Source: Lepidostoma basale | Taxonomy: Eukaryota > Arthropoda > Insecta > Trichoptera > Lepidostomatidae | Direction of reading: 5' to 3' | Assembly (NCBI GenBank): GCA_022606425.2 | Contig: JAHDVF020000840.1 | Location: 620,001 to 684,000 of the forward strand | DNA length: 64,000 nt | Shown: positions 52,635-62,209 of the stretch, one piece after another | Position numbering within the stretch: the first letter of the stretch is position 1 | How the letters are laid out: each line of letters begins with the position of its first letter | Made by a program: the position numbers and the translations under genes | Notes under the pieces: model-generated | Databases searched by the model: none | What the model saw: only the letters and a program-made list of their open reading frames with translations | Told to the model about the DNA's origin: nothing

Positions 52635-53782
52635 AAAAAATAGGTCTACAACTGATGCCATCTTCGTTGTAAGACAGTTAAAAGAGAAGGCGATCGAGTA
52701 CAATAAGCCAGCTTTCGTATGTTTCGTCGACCTGACTAAGGCATTCGACCGAGTGAGACTTAATGATGTACTGGATGTCCTGTTGAGAAGAAATGCAGCT
52801 CACAACGTCATAAATATCATACGAGAACTCAATACAAATACCAACACGAAAATAAGAGTAGACGGAGAACTGTCCAAACCCATAAAAACTTCAACAGGGA
52901 TAAGACAAGGAGACAGTTTGAGCCCATTTCTTTTCAACCTCATTATGGATGAAATAATAGGAGATATCACATCACTCGGTTTGGGATACTGCATAGGGAA
53001 GGATGTAGTCAGCGTCATATGCTACGCGGACGATGCTGCACTGATAGCAGAGTCGGAAGACGAACTGCAAAGACTTTTAAATAGATTTCAGACATCGGCC
53101 GCCAACTTCAATATGATGATCTCAGGTGAAAAAACAAAAACCATGACATTCTCAAAAGAACCCTTAGGATGCAGGTTATCCTTAAATGACAGAATGCTGG
53201 AACAGGTTGCAAAGTTTAGATATCTGGGAGTGGATCTGTTCAGTCAAAATGACCTTGTCAGTGAAACAATAGGACAAGTCAACAAGGCTTCGGCGGTATC
53301 AGGTTGTCTCAAGGATATAATATGGAAAAACAAGTATATGAGAACTGACAGTAAGGTCAGAATATATAAAACCTGCGTAAGGCCTATACTGACATATAGC
53401 ATTGAGACCAGAGCGGATACCACGAGAACGAAGGCTAAAGTACGGGTGGCAGAGATGAGGACGCTGAGGATGATAGCAGGAAAGACTATTCGCAATAGGG
53501 TGAGGAATACGGCCATCCGCGAGATCTGCAAGGTGGAGGATGTCGTGAGATGGGGCAGACAACGCAGAAGATACTGGAATGCGCACGTGCAGAGGATGGA
53601 TCCCACCAGAATCCCACACGCTGTGGCGCATCAGATTCCTGCCGGCTGCCGTCCTCCCGGAAGACCGCCGAAGAGATGGAGAGATAGCTGGGAGTCAACC
53701 TCCCAAGAGAGGCCAGCCTGATTTCAGGAACAGACCAAAGGTCTATAAGGAGAAGAATAAGAAGAAGAAGAATTGCTTTCAT
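52623..53782 (+). mobile_element. LINE-B, recent 5'-truncated insertion with 12-bp TSD
   Basis: aattgctttcat flanks the element on both sides (52623-52634, 53771-53782). The body (52635-53770) is one open frame plus a ~50-base 3' UTR ending (AAG)n. The target is SNAP-H sequence, which resumes at 53771 with ttcattcatattaatt. The open frame, exact duplication and clean tail point to a young copy. Confidence 0.92.
52636..53721 (+). CDS. LINE reverse transcriptase, 5'-truncated ORF (pol)
   Basis: An open frame of 361 codons with no own start: it enters at the truncation point and any listed GTG start is an accident. It would catalyse target-primed reverse transcription. Visible in order: motif 2 (RSTTDAIF, residues 3-10), motif A with the first catalytic Asp (FVDLTKAFD, ~30-38), motif B (GIRQGDSLSPFLFN, ~88-101), motif C YADD (130-133), thumb (FRYLGVDLFSQND), then the post-RT tail RRRYWNAHVQRMD and PPGRPPKRWRDSW to a TGA. 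The endonuclease and fingers are missing, so the protein cannot mobilise itself. It is the only RT core in the window. Clade not assigned; RTE- or jockey-like by tail. Confidence 0.9.
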   Translation, partial: KNRSTTDAIFVVRQLKEKAIEYNKPAFVCFVDLTKAFDRVRLNDVLDVLLRRNAAHNVINIIRELNTNTNTKIRVDGELSKPIKTSTGIRQGDSLSPFLFNLIMDEIIGDITSLGLGYCIGKDVVSVICYADDAALIAESEDELQRLLNRFQTSAANFNMMISGEKTKTMTFSKEPLGCRLSLNDRMLEQVAKFRYLGVDLFSQNDLVSETIGQVNKASAVSGCLKDIIWKNKYMRTDSKVRIYKTCVRPILTYSIETRADTTRTKAKVRVAEMRTLRMIAGKTIRNRVRNTAIREICKVEDVVRWGRQRRRYWNAHVQRMDPTRIPHAVAHQIPAGCRPPGRPPKRWRDSWESTSQERPA

Positions 53783-54427
53783 TCATATTAATTATCAAAT
53801 AATGAGTTTTACTTCATTCCAGAAACAATAAGTAAATATGTTCTACACACAATATATAATACATATGTATTCCAAACTTGTTACATCACTTGGACCGGTA
53901 TGGTTTTCAGCCAGTCAAATGATTATGATTTTAAACAAAATCCAAATGACTCAAATAGATTATTAATGTTTAAAAAATAATGAGATATTTTTTTCTCCGT
54001 CCATTGAATTACAATCCACGTGAGTAATTTATGAAACGAAATATTTTAATAGATAAATAATTATGCATTCGGAGATCATTACCAAAACGTGTTTGTAAGG
54101 CAGTTGTTAGAGAATATTTAAACCCAATAAAATATCAATGGAAGGTAATCGTTAAAACAATTTAACATAACCTTGAACCTGATAATGGTTCTCCACGGAG
54201 TTTTTTGTTGTTTCTATAATTAATATTGAAAATCGTGACTGAGCGAGAGGCGTGGAGACTGACAGAGATGGAACATCGAACGTTAAAAGCCCATAGACAT
54301 ATATTTATTTAAAATTACAGATTCAAAAATAGTTTTGTTTATTATGCTATTCATTTCCTGTTGATTATTAAACAATAACACGTGCTTTCAAGTACTAACG
54401 CTTTTATCATCAAATTAAATATAACAA
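53783..54427. other. SNAP-H remainder, then AT-rich spacer
   Basis: 53771-53835 finishes the SNAP-H copy (gagttttacttcattccagaaac). The rest is unrecognised. Confidence 0.4.
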
Positions 54428-54960
54428 ATCTATCCAAAAAAGCTGGAATGGCAGTGCACAATGGTGTTCTTCTACCGACCCTTTTATATGAAAACGAAGC
54501 ATGGAACTGGCAAAAAAATTATGAAAGTAGAATAAATGCAGTAGAAATGAGATCTCTTAGACGAATGTGTGCATACTCTGTGTATGATAGTGTCGAATGA
54601 AAATATAAGAAGTGAATGCGGTGCGAATGATGGTGTTATGAAAAAAATAATGAAAGGATCATTAAGATGGTTTGGACATATGGATAGAATGAATGAAGAA
54701 AGAATGGTAAAAAAATTATATGTTAACGATGTAAATAGAACCAGAAATAGAGGAAGACCGATGAAAACGTGGCACGATCAAATAAATCAAATATTGAATG
54801 TGGGCCATGTGAGGAGTAAGAGAAATCGACGCGCGTGCATGACACGATGTATGAATGAAGAGGAATCGAGAGAAATATGTCAGGAAAGAAAAGTATGGCA
54901 GTCCATTCTTTCTGCCTACCCCTTCGGAGAGACGGCGTGATGGTTAGTTAGTTAGTTTTT
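54428..54960 (+). mobile_element. LINE-A copy, well preserved
   Basis: KKAGMAVHNGVLLPTLLYEN, EAWNWQKNYESRINAVEMRS, LRRMCAYSVYDS, one-base frameshift, then an unbroken 123-codon frame: NENIRSECGANDGVMKKIMK, GSLRWFGHMDRMNEERMVKK, RNRGRPMKTWHDQINQILNV, EESREICQERKVWQSILSAY, PFGETA. Ends (GTTA)n. Confidence 0.92.
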
Positions 54961-54997
54961 AAATATAACAAATGTTTCTCGAATCTAGACTTGATTG

Positions 54998-55208
54998 AGT
55001 CTATGAATGCCATACAGAAGGTCCCTGGTTCGATTCCCGGCGACGGAAGTGTGATTGTGTTTGGTCTGATGTAGAAGTCACGTGACAATAAAATGGCGAT
55101 AGATTAGCTATCTATCACATGTCACGAGAATCGATATAATAGCTAAAAAAAAATGTATACGGTAGTTACGTTCAAACAACCTGTTGTATACAATAAAAAA
55201 AATAAAAA
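54998..55208 (+). mobile_element. SINE-2, 3' variant with gtatacaa end
   Basis: The A box is lost. B box ggttcgattccc is intact. Body cacgtgacaataaaatggcgatag, then agaatcgatataatagct and a long 3' end with caaacaacctgttgtatacaat. Confidence 0.8.
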
Positions 55209-55319
55209 TAAAATCCTGCACTAAGTTTTAATGTCTTCTAGCTTGTGAAACCTTTTCGAGAGTAACATACGAGTATGGTTATGTACTGTGTATAATAATT
55301 TAAAATATATGGTAATAAT

Positions 55320-55940
55320 AATGGAAGAAGAAGAATCGCGGAACACACAGAAAAAGTATGAAAGCAGAATAAATAAGAGATGAGATCCCTTAGACGTATG
55401 TGTGGTAAAATAAAATGTGACGAAATTTCAAAGGCTGATATTAGGAAGTAATATAAAGCGGAAGAAAACGTTATGAACAGAATTATGAAAGGATCACTGC
55501 ATTGGTTTTGACACATAAAACGCATGGGTGAAGAAATAATAGTTTAGAAGGTATATCAAATCAAATCAAATCAAATCAGTTTATTAACTCAATAGACATT
55601 ACAAACAGGAAAATGTTTAAGGCATCTATTAAGTACAGGTAAAATATCATAAAAATACAACAAAGTACCAGGAACGCATTAGAGATGGTTCGACATTAGG
55701 AAGACAAGATACTTTCTTAAGTCAATAGTATTTGCCCCCTGAACGTACTTTCACTAACATGAAAATATTGTATGTGGATTTGAGGAAATACAACAGAATT
55801 AAATGAATCCAATTTTAAAGGTGGGCCATGTTAGAAGTCAGAAAAATCGACGTGAGTGTATGATTTGCCGTATGAATGTGGAGGATGGTAGAAGGCTTTC
55901 TCGCCTACCCTTCCTAGGAAATGGCGCGATGGTTTGTTGT
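55320..55940 (+). mobile_element. LINE-A copy split by LINE-C
   Basis: 55330-55550 carries the YESRINA/MRSLRRMCGK region and HWF-HIKRMGEE; 55766-55940 carries NPILKVGHVRSQKNRRECM and VCRMNVEDGRR, ending ggcgcgatggtttgttgttg. Many stops. Confidence 0.8.
55556..55765 (-). mobile_element. LINE-C nested in LINE-A
   Basis: Clear (AAATC)n complement of the tail, full 3' UTR, 5' limit soon after the stop codon (gaacgtactttcactaacatga). Confidence 0.88.
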
Positions 55941-55954
55941 TGTAATAATAATAA

Positions 55955-56018
55955 TAATAATAAATGCCTCATCAATCTATGACATGGGGGAGGTCTACGT
56001 CCAGCAATGGACGACATC
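55955..56018 (+). mobile_element. LINE-D2 extreme 3' scrap
   Basis: MGEVYVQQWTTS, the LINE-D2 C-terminus (compare LGEAYIQQWMTDG), directly followed by a LINE-A tail in opposite orientation. Confidence 0.6.
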
Positions 56019-56370
56019 AACCATCACGTCGTTTCCCCGGAGGAGAAGGCAGAGAGGATGGACCTATTCTATCCTGACATATCTCTCGGGCATTTTTTTA
56101 CGGGCATTAACACATCGTGACATGCACGCTCGTCGCCGCCTTTAAGTAATTGATTCATTTGGTTATGCCATATCTTTTTTCCTTGGCCTTTCTCGACTTC
56201 TTTCTCCATTCACGCTACCTGTTTATATCTTTTTAACCATTCTTCCCATATGCCCAAACCATCTTAGTGAACCATTCCTAATTTTATTAAGAACGTATTC
56301 ATCCCACTTACATTATTTTCTTACTTCATCATTCTATCATACATTGTTTTCCCAAACATTCTTCTTAGTT
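56019..56370 (-). mobile_element. LINE-A2 fragment, degraded
   Basis: caaccatcacgtcgtttccccggagg start, complement of the tail region through cttcccatatgcccaaacc and cattcttcttag. Confidence 0.75.
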
Positions 56371-56374
56371 AAAA

Positions 56375-56545
56375 ATTAAATAAAACTATGTTGTTTTTAT
56401 AACTACTTCCACATTTGTCTTTATTTCGACAGCGACCGGTTTCGCCAGGCTCGCTGGCATCGACAGACTGGTCATTGAGAGAATTTTTTTTTTTTTTTTA
56501 AATGAACTTCCATCAAGAGATTTCAGTTTAATCATTTGATTTTTC
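56375..56545 (-). repeat. SNAP-G single copy
   Basis: The minus strand gives CAGT-CTGTCGA-T-GCCAG-cgagc-CTGGC-GAAAC-CGGTC-GCTG: stem I CAGT/GCTG and stem II GCCAG/CTGGC. Left end attaaataaaactatg, right end aaatgaacttccatcaagagattt. Confidence 0.75.
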
Positions 56546-56547
56546 TT

Positions 56548-56692
56548 AGAGATTTCATTTCAACGACATTTATCCTACATTCATCCTTATTCTGCCAACT
56601 CCAAGCTACACTTCCATACATTCCGAGGGTCGGCACTTAGAACTCCATTTTGCAGTGCTATATTTGCTTCTGTCGATATATTTCTATTTATT
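56548..56692 (-). mobile_element. LINE-A scrap
   Basis: Complement of ALQNGVLSADPRNVWKCSLE-like sequence and the NKDECRINVVEM block. Confidence 0.65.
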
Positions 56693-57555
56693 TCTAAGTT
56701 ATCCTGCTTTGGGAAAAACAATTTAATTCTTTGTGAAAGGATTCCATAATCCATAATCATCAAGACACCCGCATTTACATGTTATGTGGACAAGAAAGCA
56801 GAAGAAAATATCTTGCTAAGTAGGTACTATTTTAATTTATTTTTACACACCATTCGTGTATGGTCTGCTTATAAACAGAGATGCACTTGTGAAGATTTTC
56901 TCCTCTGATTGTTAAGGTGTATTGGTGTCTATATGCTTTTGGTACTTCTCAGTAGATTGTACTAACAAATAAGACAAAGGATTTTACATTCTCCAAGGAT
57001 ACTTTACTTTGTCTTGTGAAATAATGGATTGTGATATATCGTCGCACAAGCCCTGGTTTATTCCCCAGACCATTTCATTACATCTTGTATATCATCATAT
57101 AACATATACATCAACTCAAGATCACCTTACACATAGTGTTTTAACAATTTTCTGATTAAATATAAAACCTGATTTCTATTCAAAACAAAATGTTTCAAAT
57201 ATATTTTCATCTCCATCATCTCAACCATCTTCACGGCATCTTGCATAATACGTTATTCTTCATTTTAACAATTCCCTTTCATCCTTTCAACTCGTAAATC
57301 TTTCATCTAACAAAAATATTACCAACACATGGCTTACAGAAAGTAACTTGTACTTATTTTTAATTATTCAAAGATGAATCAGTCGGATCCAAAAACAAAG
57401 CCCATATTATGTTTTATTTATGATATTCACATATTATATTAAACAAAGTTTCAGTTTTGATTAATAAAAAACTAATGTTCACCGCTTTTGAGATGATTTT
57501 TTTCAACATATTTCGAAAATATTATTGATACTTCCGTAGGCATTCATAGGTATAT
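56693..57555. other. AT-rich spacer, about 860 bases
   Basis: No repeat or gene recognised. Confidence 0.35.
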
Positions 57556-57691
57556 ACTAACTAACTAACCATCACGCCGGCTCCCCGAAAGGGTAGGCAA
57601 AAAGAATGGACTGCCATACTTTTCTTTCCTGACATATTTCTCTCGCTTCCTCAAGCATTCTTTCTTCATTCATTCTTTCCATATGTCCAAA
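57556..57691 (-). mobile_element. LINE-A 3' fragment cut by MITE
   Basis: ctaactaaccatcacgccggctccccg, an internal deletion after cgcttcctca, then cattctttccatatgtccaaa, where the next element begins. Confidence 0.8.
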
Positions 57692-58126
57692 CACTTGCGG
57701 TCGTGCTATTTGCGATCGGAACAATTTTCGTTCCACTTGCGGTCAATCAATATATTAAAATTGCAAATAATGTCAGGGGTGATCTCACTTGCGGTCAAGA
57801 AAATAACTTAACAAATCGGCAATTCCAAATTGTAGAATAAATCATCAGGTAGATAAAAATAAAGGTCGAATTGCCCTCCATGCTAGTTTTCTTTATTGCG
57901 TAGGTAGGTGAGTAAAGTTAGGTTAAAATTTCTAGCTTATATTCAAAAACTTTAATAAATAATTAGACATGTGGGATGTAGGTAAAATATTATAACTTTT
58001 CTTTGACAGTTTAACAAAATTTCTTTGACTGTGGGGTCACTCCTAACATTAGTTTATTTTAATAATATTGATTGACCGCAAGTGGGACGATAAATATTCT
58101 GACCGCAAATGTAACGACCGCAAGTG
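57692..58126. mobile_element. MITE with CACTTGCGGTC subterminal motifs
   Basis: Ends are inverted repeats: cacttgcggtcgtgctatttgcg… at the left, and complementary …accgcaaatgtaacgaccgcaagtg at the right, continuing through acttgcggtcaatcaatatt. The motif cacttgcggtc (or its complement) occurs five times, in a subterminal cluster such as a transposase would bind. No ORF and no clear target duplication. Confidence 0.82.
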
Positions 58127-58307
58127 GAACTTTTTCGTGTTAACGCCTTAAGTTTATCAAAAATATACAAAGTGACCCTATTATGATTTCTAAAAGATAA
58201 TGAGCAATGTGTAAGGTTTTTATGTTGATTCTGAAACAATTACGTAAAACTCTATAATGAAAACAGAAGTTTTATCATATTTAATGCCAGTGACATGTTA
58301 AGCCTCC

Positions 58308-58475
58308 CCGTCTCCCCAAAGAGGTAAGCAAAAAGAATAGACCGACACACTTATTTCCTGTCACACTTCTCTCGATTCCTCAACATTCCCACCTACGCGT
58401 GTGTAATGCACACACGTTGATTTCTTTGACACCTCACGTGGTCAACATTTAATATTTTGTAATAAATGTATGAAA
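58308..58475 (-). mobile_element. LINE-A 3' scrap
   Basis: gcctccccgtctccccaaagagg to tggtcaacatttaatatttt, complement of the last ~170 bases. Confidence 0.75.
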
Positions 58476-59375
58476 AAATGCCCGAAGAAGTTTGATCATT
58501 TATGTATATTCTAATTCCACCCTTAAAATGTATGTTCCATGATTAACTTTACCGCAATTATCGAGTTTGAACATTTTTGATTTTATATAACATTTGATTT
58601 GGTATGCGACAACTCTTATACCTCTAGGGTAGATAGATCAATTTAAAAAGTTACTCCCAACAAAAATGGTAAATCAGAACAATTTTACGATTTAAGAATT
58701 AATTTTGGAACACGGTATATATCCCTTGCACTGAGTTAATACTTCTTTACATATTTTTAAAACAAGAACACAACTTTACTATGTACTTGTGAGTTATTTG
58801 ATGGCATCCAGATGTTTCTCAATTCTTCATCTGCACATATCAAAAAACAAACCAAAGCCTCAAATGCCCAATACAAAAAGTTCCCAGACAACCGATAAAC
58901 AAACCAAACCACCAAACAACTCATTCAACATTTCTACATGTAGCTACAATTTTAGCTGAATTCTTATATGCTCTTGCAAGTCGCGGATGGGAGTTTTAAT
59001 ACCAGGAACCACGTGCAAGCGAGAGGGGAGTATGGGGGTGGAGTGGGGGGAAAGGGAGGTCACTGAACCCACCAATGCCAGTGCCCCATGCACTTTTCAA
59101 ACCGAACACACTCATTGGATGTAGACTGCTGGGCTACGTTTGAAAATAGAACACGTTCGAAGATCAAATCAAAACTTTGATGGACGTCAGACAGGTAAGG
59201 ATGATTGACAAATGGCATATTCTTTAACCTTTTCTAAGGGACTTTAATACAGATATATCTCAATATGATCAATTTTTGTAAAGATATAATAATTTTAAAA
59301 AAATAATAATGAAAAAGGCTTTATCATTACAAACTGTATCCCAGTTAGCTAAAGAGTATAGTAATAAAATTTGTA
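58476..59375. other. Spacer with G-quadruplex candidate
   Basis: No gene. 59025-59056 holds four runs of 3-6 G with loops of 5, 6 and 3 bases, fitting the standard quadruplex rule. The patch 58985-59115 is GC-richer than its surroundings. Confidence 0.5.
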
Positions 59376-59379
59376 CAAA

Positions 59380-59800
59380 CAAACCATCACGCCGTTTCAC
59401 CGCAGGGTTAGGCAGAGAGAATGAACCGCCACACTTATCTATCCTGACATACCTCTCTAGCTTCCTCCACATTCATTCAACGAGTCATACATGCACGTAG
59501 ATTCCTCTGATTTCTAACATGACCAACCTTCAAAATTTGATTCATTTGGTCATGCCATGTTTTCCTCGGTCTGCCTCGACTACGTACTCCAATTACATCA
59601 TTACCGAATACTTTATCAACCATTCTTTTTCCATTCATGCGTTCTATATGTCCGAACCATCGCAGCGATCCTTTCATAATTTTGTTCATAATACCTTCTT
59701 CCGCTCTACATTACTTTCTTATATCAGCATTTGAGATTCTGTCGTATAACGTTCTTCCACACATACGTCTTAGGGACCTCATCTCTACCGCATTGAGATT
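59380..59800 (-). mobile_element. LINE-A copy, (GTT)n subtype
   Basis: Minus strand: MNKIMKGSLRWFGHIERMNG, KRMVDKVFGNDVIGVRSRGR, PRKTWHDQMNQILKVGHVRN, QRNLRACMTR. Upstream RRMCGRTLYDRISN-like. Tail caaaccatcacgccgttt. Confidence 0.88.
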
Positions 59801-60220
59801 TTTTTAAATATGCAAAATGTTTTTAAATTTATCCCGATTAATTTGATAACCAGCACTTGAATATAAATTAGAATAAGTTATTACACCCGAAATTATAAAA
59901 TAAAATAAAAATATAATTTTGTATGAAGCATATAATTTGTGGTGTGACATAACGAAATTAATTAAGCGATATTTTATGAATTATAACATTTTCGGTATCC
60001 AATTTCTAAAGTTTAAGAAAACGGTCGGTTGTATAACAAATAAATTAATGTTACATTTAAAAAAATATATATTTAAGTGTTTTAAATTTTACTTTATATC
60101 CTAATTGAAATATCCCATTCGCTAGTGCCAACACAAATATGCCATCACGAAATGAGCGCATTATACTAATAAATAAAGTTTAAAAAAATAATCAAATCAT
60201 TATTTTACCATTAATTGACA
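59801..60220. other. AT-rich spacer
   Basis: Nothing recognised. Confidence 0.3.
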
Positions 60221-60262
60221 CAATCGGGTTGTGGTTTAAGGCTTGTCTCCTGATCCAGGGAA

Positions 60263-60503
60263 TACCTTCGTGACCGAGTGGTAGGTGCATTGACTGCCAC
60301 CCCGAAGGTTCCGGGTTCGATTTCCGGCGAGTGCAGTGTGATTGTCACACTGTCTTTTTCCGGTGTAGAATTCATGTGACAATAAAATGCCGATAGATTT
60401 GCTACCTATCAAATGTCACGAGAATCACCATGATAGCTATAATACCCTTTACATCGATTTGGCTCTTGCTGTCATGATGTAAAGAGCGATTCAACATAAT
60501 AAT
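60263..60503 (+). mobile_element. SINE-2, full-length
   Basis: Head ccttcgtgaccgagtgg and GGGTTCGATTTCC, body with gattgtcacactgtc and aattcatgtgacaataaaatg, 3' end gcgattcaacataataataataa. The (AAT)n tail continues on the far side of LINE-A. Confidence 0.88.
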
Positions 60504-61202
60504 AATAACTAACTAACTAACTAACCATCACGCCGTCTCCCCGAAGGGATAGGCAGAAAGAATGGACTGCCACACCTTTCTTTCCTGACATATTTCTCTC
60601 GCTTCCTCAACATTCATACATCGTGTCATGCACGCGCGTCGATTTCTCTGACTCCTCACATGACCGACATTCAATATTTGATTTATTTGATCGTGCCACG
60701 TTTTCCTTGGTCTTCCTCTATTTCTGGTACCATTTACATCATTAACATATAATTTTTTTACCATTCTTTCTTCATTCATTCTTTCCATATGTCCAAACCA
60801 TCTTAATGATCCTTTCATTATTTTGTTCATGACACCATCATTCGCACCGCATTCACTTCTTATATTTTCATTCGACACTCTATCATACACAGAATATCCA
60901 CACATTCGTCTAAGAGATCTCATTTCTACTGCATTTATTCTACTTTCATCCTTCCTTTGCCAGTTTCATGCTTCGCTTCCATACATAAGGGTCGGTAGAA
61001 GAACACCATTGTGCACTGCCATTCTAGCTTTTTTGGATAGGTTTTTGTTTGCGATGACAACTTTAAGTGCACCATTCACTTTGTTGCCTGCCCCAACCCT
61101 TCTTTCAATATCCCTCTCCACTCTCCCATCTCTTGTAAACATACTACCTAAATACACAAACTCAACTACTTGCTCCAAGTTTTCACCATTCACGCTAATG
61201 TA
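60504..61202 (-). mobile_element. LINE-A, longest copy in the window
   Basis: The minus strand encodes MNGENLEQVVEFVYLGSMFT, RDGRVERDIERRVGAGNKVN, GALKVVIANKNLSKKARMAV, HNGVLLPTLMYGSEA, one stop in place of the next residue, NWQRKDESRINAVEMRSLRR, then an unbroken 131-codon frame to SILSAYPFGETA. It covers RT thumb to C-terminus and has a (GTTA)n tail. RT motifs A-C are absent. It sits inside the (AAT)n tail of SINE-2. Confidence 0.93.
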
Positions 61203-61314
61203 ATAATGTAATAATAATAATAATAATCAAAATAATAATATGGGTTCAAGGCTGAACACCACCCGACTCGTGCTATACAATAATGAGGTATTATTACACA
61301 TTAGCATTTTTGTA

Positions 61315-61497
61315 TAATATAATACTTGAAAAGGCTAAATCCGAGGAATTAAATCAATATTATTAGATTTTATTGTATGATACAGTCTTCAATATGATCA
61401 GGAAATAGCTCATCAGGCTTGGATACAAGACCCATGGATCAGGAGCCAAGCGTTCTTTCCCTTAGTTAGACCACCACGCGGTTATAGGTACTGAATT
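61315..61497 (-). mobile_element. SINE-3, inverted copy
   Basis: Complement gives ccgcgtggtggtctaac, aacgcttggctcctgatcca, B-box region destroyed, then attgaagactgtatcatac and ttcctcggatttagcctttt. Confidence 0.75.
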
Positions 61498-61546
61498 ACT
61501 GAATTTTTACTAAATAAAACACTATTATTAACACAGCTAACTAACC

Positions 61547-61737
61547 TCGGGAGATGCCTATTGGTGGCGATGAGGTTCGCAACCCATCACACCGCGTCTC
61601 GCGTTTTCGCTCGCGTTCGCGGAGCGAAAAGAGAAGGATGGAGTGCCGCATCAGTAAAAGTGTGACAGTCCATTCTTTCTGCCTACCCTTTCGGGGAGAC
61701 GGCGTGATGGTTAGTTAGTTAGTTAGTTAGCTAACTA
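61547..61737 (+). mobile_element. SINE-1 copy
   Basis: gggagatgcctattggtggc to (TTAG)n. A short extra gcgttttcgctcgcgttcgcg lies between core and tail. The 5' AT-rich part is missing. Confidence 0.87.
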
Positions 61738-61815
61738 ACCATCACGCCGTTTCTCCCACAGGGATTGCAGAAAGGATGAACCTCCACAAACTATTCATTT
61801 CTTATACATACCTCT
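61738..61815 (-). mobile_element. LINE-A tail fragment
   Basis: ctaactaaccatcacgccgtttctcc, directly tail to tail with the SINE-1 copy. Confidence 0.75.
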
Positions 61816-61829
61816 CTACTCTATTGATG

Positions 61830-62022
61830 GTTGAGGTATTAGTTTTGTAAAACTCCATGATTAATTTATAATAGTAAACACGATGTTTAGTGGTTTAACT
61901 TGGATTTAATTTATAAAAATTGTATAAATTGTGACAAATTTGTTTCGCCTTGCGAGGGCATTCTCAAACTGAATGTTTAATTTATAAAAATTTATATAAA
62001 TTAAATCCAAGTAAAACCACTA
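61830..62022. repeat. SNAP-S fold-back
   Basis: Arms tagtggtttaacttggatttaatttata (61888-61916) and the complement ending aaaaccacta. Interior, minus strand, TTGAGAA-T-GCC-ctcgcaa-GGC-GAAAC. A different fold-back with the same RNA-like unit. Confidence 0.75.
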
Positions 62023-62160
62023 ACTAACTAACTAACTAACTAACCATCACGCCATCTCCCTGAAAGGGTAGGTAGAAAGAATGGACGCATCAGTAAAAGT
62101 GTGACACACTTTTACTGATGCGGCACTCCATCCTTCTCTTTTCGCTCACCACTAACTATT
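62018..62160 (-). mobile_element. SINE-1 with internal palindrome
   Basis: (CTAA)n and shared tail complement, then a perfect 17-1-17 palindrome (62087-62121) made by an inverted duplication of tgatgcggcactcc-side sequence, then ccttctcttttcgctcacc. Confidence 0.8.
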
Positions 62161-62209
62161 ATTGTGAAAATCCTCTACTTTCTTTACAATTCGTACATCG
62201 TGTACGCAA

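Larger units (their letters stand above)
60222..61312 (+). mobile_element. SINE-3 copy split by nested SINE-2 and LINE-A
   Basis: 60222-60262 is the SINE-3 head (cgggttgtggtttaaggcttgtctcctgatccaggg). 61243-61312 supplies its B box (gggttcaaggctg) and body start (cacccgactcgtgctatacaataatgag). Confidence 0.72.

Noticed and set aside
53244..53606. Minus-strand ORFs of 98-120 codons at 53.2-53.8 kb
   Set aside because: Antisense to the open LINE-B reverse-transcriptase frame.
61690..61737. (TTAG)n as telomeric repeat
   Set aside because: Insect telomeres are TTAGG; here the 4-base tail always follows the LINE-A/SINE-1 3' end and is short.
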